Assembly: GCF_020217005.1 (NCBI RefSeq)
Contig: NZ_JAIWOI010000128.1
Location: forward strand, 1-10,000
Reading direction: 5' to 3'
Length of the DNA stretch: 10,000 nt
Source: Rheinheimera sp.
GTDB lineage: Bacteria; Pseudomonadota; Gammaproteobacteria; Enterobacterales; Alteromonadaceae
The notes beneath the pieces are model-generated. The model made no database searches. It worked only from the letters and a program-made list of their open reading frames with translations, and was not told the origin of the DNA. The position numbers and the translations under genes were made by a program. Below, in pieces: positions 4,956 to 10,000 of the stretch. Each line of letters begins with the position of its first letter. Within the stretch, counting starts at the first letter, position 1.

Positions 4956-6101
4956 ATGACGGATAAGCCAATTTATGTAACTCAGCCAGCTTTACCACCA
5001 CTGGAAGAGTTTATCCCCTATCTGCAACAAATTTGGGATAACAAAATTCTGACGAATTGTGGTCCTTTTCATCAGCAGCTTGAACAAGCTTTAGCAGACT
5101 ATCTGGGGGTTAAGTACATCAGTCTGTTTGCCAATGCAACCTTGGCTTTAGTCACTGCGCTTCAAGCTTTGCGGATCACTGGCGATGTCATTACTACCCC
5201 TTATTCTTTTGTAGCTACAGCTCACTCGTTAAAATGGAACGGTATCAGGCCTATTTTTGTCGATATTGACCCTAAAACCTGCAATTTGGACCCTGCGGCT
5301 ATAGAAGCGGCCATCACGCCACAAACAACAGCCATAATGCCTGTACATGTCTATGGCACACCTTGTGATGTGGATGCAATTGAACGAATAGCCGAAAACT
5401 ACAACCTGAAAGTTATTTATGATGCGGCTCACGCCTTTGGCTGCAAAGTGAACGGCAAAAGTCTGTGCTCTTTTGGTGATATCTCTGTGGTGAGCTTCCA
5501 TGCTACTAAGGTGTTTAATACCTTTGAGGGTGGCGCCATTATTTGTCAGGATGCAAAAACCAAAGCTCATATCGATCATCTAAAAAACTTTGGCTTCGTT
5601 GACGAAACTACTGTTGTGGCTGCAGGCATCAACGGGAAAATGAGTGAAATTAACGCGGCTTTTGGTATGTTGCAGCTAAAACATGTAGATGCAGCAATAG
5701 CTAAACGAGCACAGGTCAACAAATTCTATACCGAGCGTTTGCGTTTTGTGCGTGGAATTTCTTTGTTGCAAGACAATCGTAACCACGATTCAAACTATTC
5801 CTACTTTCCCATTTTAGTAGAAGCAGACTACCCCATCAGCCGGGACGATCTTTACAACAAATTCAGAGAACAAAACATTATGGCCAGGCGCTATTTTTAT
5901 CCTCTGATCAGTGAGTTTCCTATGTACAGAGGATTGCCTTCAGCAAACGCTGGTTTGCTGCCCAACGCCAAAGAAATTTCGTCAAGAGTCCTCTGTTTAC
6001 CTTTGCATCCAAATTTGGAAGACGCTGAATTGGAGCGCATCATGTCTGTCATCATCGCTTGTGCCAAAAAACACCAGCACAAACGTGCTGCCAGGAACTA
6101 A
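4956..6101 (+). CDS. DegT/DnrJ/EryC1/StrS-family sugar aminotransferase, VioA-like
   Basis: This is a PLP-dependent enzyme that converts a nucleotide-linked keto sugar into an amino sugar. The 381-residue length is normal. The PLP lysine is Lys185 in VSFHATKVFNT, the cofactor-nitrogen aspartate is Asp156 in YDAAHAFG, and GKMSEINAAFG (227-237) is the family's conserved block. The opening segment (YVTQPALPPLEEFIPYL, KILTNCGPFHQ, LGVKYISLFANATLAL) and ITTPYSFVATAHSLKWNG resemble, from memory, VioA/FdtB-type transaminases acting on dTDP-4-keto-6-deoxyglucose to give dTDP-viosamine. The exact sugar is inferred. AGGAG lies five bases before the ATG. It is the first gene of the operon and ends 6 bases before the WbqC gene. 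Confidence 0.9.
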   Translation: MTDKPIYVTQPALPPLEEFIPYLQQIWDNKILTNCGPFHQQLEQALADYLGVKYISLFANATLALVTALQALRITGDVITTPYSFVATAHSLKWNGIRPIFVDIDPKTCNLDPAAIEAAITPQTTAIMPVHVYGTPCDVDAIERIAENYNLKVIYDAAHAFGCKVNGKSLCSFGDISVVSFHATKVFNTFEGGAIICQDAKTKAHIDHLKNFGFVDETTVVAAGINGKMSEINAAFGMLQLKHVDAAIAKRAQVNKFYTERLRFVRGISLLQDNRNHDSNYSYFPILVEADYPISRDDLYNKFREQNIMARRYFYPLISEFPMYRGLPSANAGLLPNAKEISSRVLCLPLHPNLEDAELERIMSVIIACAKKHQHKRAARN

Positions 6102-6107
6102 GTAAAA

Positions 6108-6812
6108 ATGCGTATTGCTATTATGCAACCCTACGCTTTTCCTTATCTTGGCTACTTTCAACTGGCCAGGCATGCCGATCATTTTGTATTGCTGGATGAT
6201 GTTAATTATATAAAAAAAGGCTGGATCAACAGAAACAGAATAGTGACAGCTCAAGGCGAATATCTGTTCACTATTCCTCTGGTTAAACCCAGTCAGAACA
6301 AAAAAATTAATACACTGCAACTCTGTGACTTTAAAAAAAATGCCACTGCCCTGCTGCATATTGCCCGGCAGTCTTATAAAAAAATGCCTTATTTTGACCA
6401 AGGCTATAGCCTGCTTGAGCGCTGTTTTGCTTTTGATGGAGAGCTGTTAGCTGACTTTATTAGCCACAGTCTGGGCACGTATTTTAGCTATCTACAGATA
6501 GCTGCATCCGTCCACCACAGTTCTGTATTAGATCCACAGCCGCAGCTCACCGCACAAGACCGTATTATTCATTTGAACAAGATACTTGATGCAGATACCT
6601 ATCTGAACTTGCCAGGAGGACAGCAGCTGTATGACAAAGCCAGTTTTGCAGCAGAAGGGCTACAACTCAAATTTATTGACACCTCTACGCCGCTGAATTA
6701 CCAACAACCTTTTGGTCAACGTCTAAATCATATGTCTATTATCGACGTCACTATGTGCGTCAGCAAAGCAGACATTCAAAAAGAACTCTCTGCCTTTAGG
6801 ACCCTATCATGA
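6108..6812 (+). CDS. WbqC family protein
   Basis: WbqC-family proteins occur in O-antigen, capsule and other surface-glycan clusters, often beside DegT-type aminotransferases. To my knowledge their chemistry is not firmly established. The 234-residue product shows family hallmarks: IMQPYAFPYLGYF at residues 5-17, LDDVNYIKKGWINRNRI at 29-45, NLPGGQQLYD at 167-176 and LNHMSIIDVTM near 206-216. No signal peptide or membrane segment is visible, so it is probably cytoplasmic. AGGA lies 11 bases before the ATG. Its stop overlaps the start of the next gene (ATGA, 6809-6812). Placed directly after the aminotransferase, it plausibly acts on or transfers something to the resulting amino sugar; this is inference from position. 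Confidence 0.88.
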   Translation: MRIAIMQPYAFPYLGYFQLARHADHFVLLDDVNYIKKGWINRNRIVTAQGEYLFTIPLVKPSQNKKINTLQLCDFKKNATALLHIARQSYKKMPYFDQGYSLLERCFAFDGELLADFISHSLGTYFSYLQIAASVHHSSVLDPQPQLTAQDRIIHLNKILDADTYLNLPGGQQLYDKASFAAEGLQLKFIDTSTPLNYQQPFGQRLNHMSIIDVTMCVSKADIQKELSAFRTLS

Positions 6813-7444
6813 TCAATAAAAACTACCTTCAGGTTCAGGCTCACTATGAAACCTGCTACGAGCGTGAAGGCGATTCCTGCAAAGGAGTTGACTGGCCAAA
6901 CGAACGCGATGCGCGTTTAAGGTATCAGGTGATGACGGGGCTATTCAAACAGGATAATGCTGTAACTATTGCTGATATTGGTTGTGGTTTAGGTCATTAC
7001 TATGCTTACCTGAAGGAAACCGGACAGTTGCAATATTGTCATTATACCGGCTTGGATATTTCAGCCAAAATGACCGCAGCCTGTAAAAAAAAATACCCAG
7101 ACACAGACTTTATCACCATAGATTTGTTAGCTGAACCCTGTGCGCATCGTTTTGATTATGCGGTGTTAAACGGTGTATTTACTGTTAAAAACAGTTTAAG
7201 CCAACAAGACATGTGGGAATTTTTTACCGCGTTAATTCAGCGCTGCTTTGCTCTTGTGGATAAAGGGATAGCCTTTAACCTGATGAGTAAAAATGTGGAC
7301 TGGGAACGGGAAGATTTATTTCATGTGTCTATGGATGAACTCTCAGCTTTTTTAACAAAACATTTGTCCCGCCATTTTGAAATCAAACACCAGTATGGCC
7401 TGTATGAATACACTGTCTATTTATATAAAGAGGCAAAAGCATAA
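6809..7444 (+). CDS. Class I SAM-dependent methyltransferase
   Basis: This 211-residue protein has a Rossmann-type SAM-binding core: motif I IADIGCGLG at residues 54-62, the acidic end of strand 2 in GLDIS (81-85, Asp83 expected to bind the ribose hydroxyls), FITIDLL (101-107) near motif II/III, and FDYAVLNGVF (115-124) at strand 4. The acceptor cannot be read from sequence. In this operon a hydroxyl or amino group of the sugar, or of its acyl substituent, is the likely target. P. syringae viosamine clusters for flagellin glycan also include a methyltransferase, but I cannot show orthology. It overlaps the WbqC gene by four bases and is followed by the acyltransferase gene after one base. Confidence 0.86.
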   Translation: MINKNYLQVQAHYETCYEREGDSCKGVDWPNERDARLRYQVMTGLFKQDNAVTIADIGCGLGHYYAYLKETGQLQYCHYTGLDISAKMTAACKKKYPDTDFITIDLLAEPCAHRFDYAVLNGVFTVKNSLSQQDMWEFFTALIQRCFALVDKGIAFNLMSKNVDWEREDLFHVSMDELSAFLTKHLSRHFEIKHQYGLYEYTVYLYKEAKA

Positions 7445-7445
7445 C

Positions 7446-8105
7446 ATGAAAAAAATAGTCATATTTGGCACAAAAGATTTTGCTGAGCTTGCACATTTCT
7501 ACATCTGCACTGACGGTATAGATCAAGTGTGCGCTTTTACGATGGATAAAGACTACATAGAACAAAACGAGTTCAAAGGACTACCTGTAGTTCCCTTTGA
7601 AGAACTTGAAACGCTGTATCCACCTCAAGATTATTATATTTTTGTGCCAATGAGTTACTCATCTTTAAACGAAAGCCGCAAACGCAAATACTATGAAGCC
7701 AAAGCAAAAGGCTATCGCTTCTATTCTTACATCAGCCCAAAAGCGACCTACTACGGTACTGCTATTGGTGAAAATTGTTTTATCTTCGAAAACAACGTGA
7801 TCCAACCTTTCACTCAAATAGGCAACAATGTAATTTTGTGGAGTGGCAATCATATTGGCCATCATAGCACTATTGAAGATCATGTGTTTATTTCATCCCA
7901 TGTGGTTATTTCAGGCCATGTCACCATAGGTGAAGGCAGTTTTTTAGGCGTCAACTCCACTATTAATAACGGTATTAGCATTGGTAAATACAATGTACTG
8001 AGTTCAGGCGCCTTAATACACAAAACCACTGAAGACTATTCAGTGTACAAAGCGGCCAGAGCAGAAAAAGCCGCTTTTAAAAGTAATGAATTAAAAGGAT
8101 TCTAA
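7446..8105 (+). CDS. PglD/NeuD-like sugar N- or O-acyltransferase (left-handed beta-helix)
   Basis: Proteins of this family transfer an acetyl or similar acyl group, usually from acetyl-CoA, to an amino or hydroxyl group of a nucleotide sugar. From ATG 7446 the product has 219 residues. An N-terminal nucleotide-binding fold starts IVIFGTKDFAEL (4-15); a hexapeptide-repeat beta-helix spans about 98-192 (IGENCFIF, IGNNVILW, IEDHVFIS, IGEGSFLG). The PglD-type catalytic histidine most likely corresponds to His139 in GHHSTIED, with His140 where PglD has glutamate; this alignment was done by eye. An upstream in-frame ATG at 7377 would place 23 non-family residues inside the methyltransferase gene and is not used. 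The likely substrate is the amine made by the first gene's product, as VioB acylates dTDP-viosamine. Confidence 0.87.
   Translation: MKKIVIFGTKDFAELAHFYICTDGIDQVCAFTMDKDYIEQNEFKGLPVVPFEELETLYPPQDYYIFVPMSYSSLNESRKRKYYEAKAKGYRFYSYISPKATYYGTAIGENCFIFENNVIQPFTQIGNNVILWSGNHIGHHSTIEDHVFISSHVVISGHVTIGEGSFLGVNSTINNGISIGKYNVLSSGALIHKTTEDYSVYKAARAEKAAFKSNELKGF
8095..8099 (+). promoter_or_regulatory. Ribosome binding site supporting a GTG start at 8107
   Basis: AAGGA lies seven bases upstream of GTG 8107, which itself follows the acyltransferase stop by one base. No ATG is available near the expected N-terminus, so GTG is the best start. A TTG at 8110 is a possible alternative one codon later. Confidence 0.6.
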
Positions 8106-8106
8106 G

Positions 8107-9051
8107 GTGTTGTGGTCAAAGCGGGGTTTGGTCGTACAACCGGATCAGAGCAAATGGTGGCAACAAAGCCACGCCCAATGTCCGGTGATGGATCCTGTTC
8201 CTGCAGCCGAGGGGTTGCATTTCGTCTATTTCTCCTCCAGAGATCAGGCCGGGCGCAGTCATATCAGCAGATTATTGTTTGACGTAAAAGCACTGCAGCC
8301 AGTTACAGAAGCAGAGTTAGTTCTTACGCTGGGTAAAACTGGCTGTTTTGATGACTCGGGCGTTATGCCAGCCTGTGTTCTGCATTTTAAGGGCTGTTGC
8401 TATTTGTTTTACATAGGCTGGATGCAGCGGGTATCAGTGCCCTATCAGAACGCAATTGGGTTGGCTCAGATCCTGGCAGATGGCAGTCTGAAGCGCCTTT
8501 ACGAAGGACCGCTGTTTCCCCCTTTAAAAAATGAGCCTTACTTTACCGGCACTGTACATGTGCAGCAGATAAAAGATCAGCTCATTGCCTATTATCTGAG
8601 CTGCACCGGCTGGACAGAGGGCGAAAACGGCAGGATGGAGCCAGAATACAATATCAAAATAGCGAGCTCTCAAGATGCGGTAAACTGGCAACGGGATGCT
8701 CAAGTTGCCATAGAGTTGAATGCAGCCACAGAAGGTGGACTGGCCAGCGCGACAGTGCTTTCCCGGCAAAACCACTATCTAATGTGGTATTGCTATCGCG
8801 GTAAAAGTCAGTACAGAGAGAATATCCATGAGTCCTACCGTATTGGACTTGCCAGTTCTGCAGATGGCTTGAATTGGCAGCGTCAGGATCAATTGCAAAG
8901 CCTGACATTGGGTGAACAGGGGCAATGGGACTCTCAGATGCTTGCATACCCAAATGTCACCCAAACCTCAGAAGGCGTCATTATGTTGTATAACGGCAAT
9001 CATTTTGGCAAACACGGCTTTGGCGCTGCAGTATTACAAGGTGAAATATGA
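8107..9051 (+). CDS. Predicted GH43/GH32-like five-bladed beta-propeller protein, function unknown
   Basis: The 314-residue product looks like a member of the glycoside-hydrolase 32/43-type five-bladed propeller superfamily. It contains FDDSGVMP (81-88), YLFYIGW (99-105), YYLSCTGW (162-169), and two similar blade segments IASSQDAVNWQRD (185-197) and LASSADGLNWQRQ (248-260). WDSQMLAYPNV (274-284) and MLYNGNHFG (293-301) follow. Several acidic residues could be catalytic (Asp82, Asp83, Glu178, Glu209, Asp275), but I cannot assign a nucleophile or acid. There is no signal peptide, so a secreted hydrolase is unlikely. Inside a sugar-biosynthesis operon it may bind or process a glycan or nucleotide sugar, or act as a phosphorylase- or transferase-like enzyme. 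It overlaps the next gene by ATGA (9048-9051). Confidence 0.75.
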   Translation: MLWSKRGLVVQPDQSKWWQQSHAQCPVMDPVPAAEGLHFVYFSSRDQAGRSHISRLLFDVKALQPVTEAELVLTLGKTGCFDDSGVMPACVLHFKGCCYLFYIGWMQRVSVPYQNAIGLAQILADGSLKRLYEGPLFPPLKNEPYFTGTVHVQQIKDQLIAYYLSCTGWTEGENGRMEPEYNIKIASSQDAVNWQRDAQVAIELNAATEGGLASATVLSRQNHYLMWYCYRGKSQYRENIHESYRIGLASSADGLNWQRQDQLQSLTLGEQGQWDSQMLAYPNVTQTSEGVIMLYNGNHFGKHGFGAAVLQGEI

Positions 9052-9869
9052 AAGATCTCTGCGGCATCAGAGCCGAATTCAATCAAAATGGCTACGTCAT
9101 TATTGAAGACTTTTTTGATGATACACAGTTGCAGCGTATCGTGAGTGGCTTTAATCAGTTAGTAAGCCAGCAGCTGCACTTATTGTCGTGCCAGCCGCTC
9201 GAGTCGCTGGAGCAAAATTTGCTGCTGTTGTTTAAACAGGACCTGACCAGATATCTGAATACCATCAAAGCATTTTCCAGGGTAGCGGCTATACATCAGG
9301 CCTTTAACAGCGAAAAGTTTTACCAACTGCTACAACTAATGCAGATCCAATGCCCTACCATACCGACAGGCCCTGTGGTTCATCTGATGTCCGATCAACT
9401 CAAAGTGCCCGGAGGCTATTTTGGCCAGGGCGCTCATCAGGACTGGAGCTCTATGTACAGCTCATTAAATGCGCTGACATTCTGGGTGGCATTAACAGAT
9501 GTCGGTCAAACAAACTTCCCACTTGAAGTGATACCAGGTAGCCACCTGAATGGCTTTATCGAAGGGCAGCCAACAGACCATTACTTTGAACTGGATTTAG
9601 CCAGGTACAACAGTACTTTGTTTCAGACTGTGGCGGTAAAAGCCAAAAGCGCTGTGATTTTTTCACCTTTTTTAATTCATAAAACCGGATTGAATTCCTG
9701 CTCAGGTTTTCGTCTGGCGACCTCCTACCGGGTTGATGATTCAGCGGATCTTTACCATACGCAACAGGGCTATTATACCGCCTATAGCAGATCGGTGAAT
9801 CGCACTATAGATAGTTCAAACTGGCCTGCAGCCGAGCTCATTAAAAAACAATACACAGGGGTCTTATGA
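9048..9869 (+). CDS. Phytanoyl-CoA dioxygenase (PhyH) family Fe(II)/2-oxoglutarate oxygenase
   Basis: PhyH-family enzymes use Fe(II), oxygen and 2-oxoglutarate to hydroxylate or otherwise oxidise small molecules. The 273-residue product opens with the family's typical GYVIIEDFFDD (15-25) and has the iron-binding facial triad His130-x-Asp132 (GAHQDW) and His211 (FLIHKTGLN), with Arg222 (FRLATSYR) placed to bind 2-oxoglutarate. FWVALTD (145-151) and EVIPGSH (160-166) are also family-like. All iron ligands are present, so it should be active. The substrate is unknown; in this operon the sugar ring or its acyl group is a reasonable guess. Both ends overlap neighbours by ATGA, showing tight coupling. 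Confidence 0.9.
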   Translation: MKDLCGIRAEFNQNGYVIIEDFFDDTQLQRIVSGFNQLVSQQLHLLSCQPLESLEQNLLLLFKQDLTRYLNTIKAFSRVAAIHQAFNSEKFYQLLQLMQIQCPTIPTGPVVHLMSDQLKVPGGYFGQGAHQDWSSMYSSLNALTFWVALTDVGQTNFPLEVIPGSHLNGFIEGQPTDHYFELDLARYNSTLFQTVAVKAKSAVIFSPFLIHKTGLNSCSGFRLATSYRVDDSADLYHTQQGYYTAYSRSVNRTIDSSNWPAAELIKKQYTGVL

Positions 9870-10000
9870 GTAATTACGTCAATTTGGCCGATATAGTCGC
9901 GCCTGAAAAATTACAAATTATTGAAAGGTACCAGCAAGAGTCGGCCTTTGTGACTGAGTCCGTGATCCGGGGCAAGACGCTGCGGTATAACACCCAAAGC
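9866..10000 (+). CDS. Unidentified operon gene, N-terminal 45 codons only
   Basis: An open frame begins at ATG 9866, overlapping the oxygenase stop by ATGA, with AGGGG four bases upstream, and stays open to the window edge. The 45 visible residues begin MSNYVNLADIVAPEKL and contain IIERYQQESAF and a basic stretch VIRGKTLRYN. They have no signal peptide or membrane segment and no motif I recognise. The start, spacing and codon use all fit a genuine continuation of the glycan operon. No function is assigned. Confidence 0.75.
   Translation, partial: MSNYVNLADIVAPEKLQIIERYQQESAFVTESVIRGKTLRYNTQS

Noticed and set aside
5997..6401. A 134-codon minus-strand frame across the aminotransferase/WbqC junction
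   Set aside because: Both plus-strand genes have clear family motifs throughout this stretch; the opposite frame shows none.
7377..7445. Upstream in-frame ATG for the acyltransferase
   Set aside because: It would overlap the methyltransferase C-terminus by 68 bases and add residues before a canonical nucleotide-binding start; ATG 7446 fits the operon spacing.
4671..10000. The tRNA-Arg gene as an insertion point for the glycan operon as a genomic island
   Set aside because: Islands normally insert at the tRNA 3' end, but that end faces flgT. The operon is on the 5' side, and I saw no integrase gene or repeated tRNA 3' fragment in the window.

Overview
The window reads as the chromosome of a motile gammaproteobacterium with a polar-type flagellar system. 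Gene content and order (cheR and cheV divergent from flgA-flgM-flgN, with flgP and flgT close by) match Vibrio, Shewanella and Alteromonadales-type genomes rather than enterics, because FlgP and FlgT build the extra basal-body rings of polar sheathed or fast flagella. A Rheinheimera/Alishewanella-like genus is my best guess, but that is an impression from protein sequence and not a measured result.

Positions 1-1188 (minus strand) hold cheV followed by the start of cheR, which runs off the left edge. Positions 1189-1333 are a divergent control region. Positions 1334-2884 (plus strand) hold flgA, flgM and flgN. flgP (minus) converges on flgN with a 4-base gap and diverges from flgT (plus, ending at 4648). 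A tRNA-Arg(CCT) gene lies on the minus strand at 4671-4745. Intergenic control sequence follows, and from 4956 to the right edge runs a tight plus-strand operon of six complete genes and one partial gene: a sugar aminotransferase of the DegT/VioA type, a WbqC-family protein, a SAM methyltransferase, a PglD/NeuD-like acyltransferase, a GH43/GH32-like beta-propeller protein, a phytanoyl-CoA-dioxygenase-family oxygenase and an unidentified partial gene. Gaps in this operon are at most 6 bases, and three junctions are ATGA overlaps.

The flagellar half shows readable promoter logic. Sigma-54-type GG-N10-GC elements precede flgA, flgP and flgT, the last two as a face-to-face pair. A very good sigma-28 (FliA) element precedes flgM, the gene for the FliA anti-sigma factor. 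The glycan operon is preceded by a weaker sigma-28-like element with the same spacing as the flgM one.

My main hypothesis is that the operon makes and decorates a dTDP-4-amino-4,6-dideoxy sugar (viosamine-like) that is attached to flagellin. It rests on the aminotransferase family, the flagellar neighbourhood and the possible FliA promoter. An O-antigen or capsule role remains possible, because the window contains no glycosyltransferase, flagellin gene or dTDP-glucose synthesis genes. The least explained parts are the beta-propeller protein, the oxygenase, the WbqC protein and the truncated last gene.
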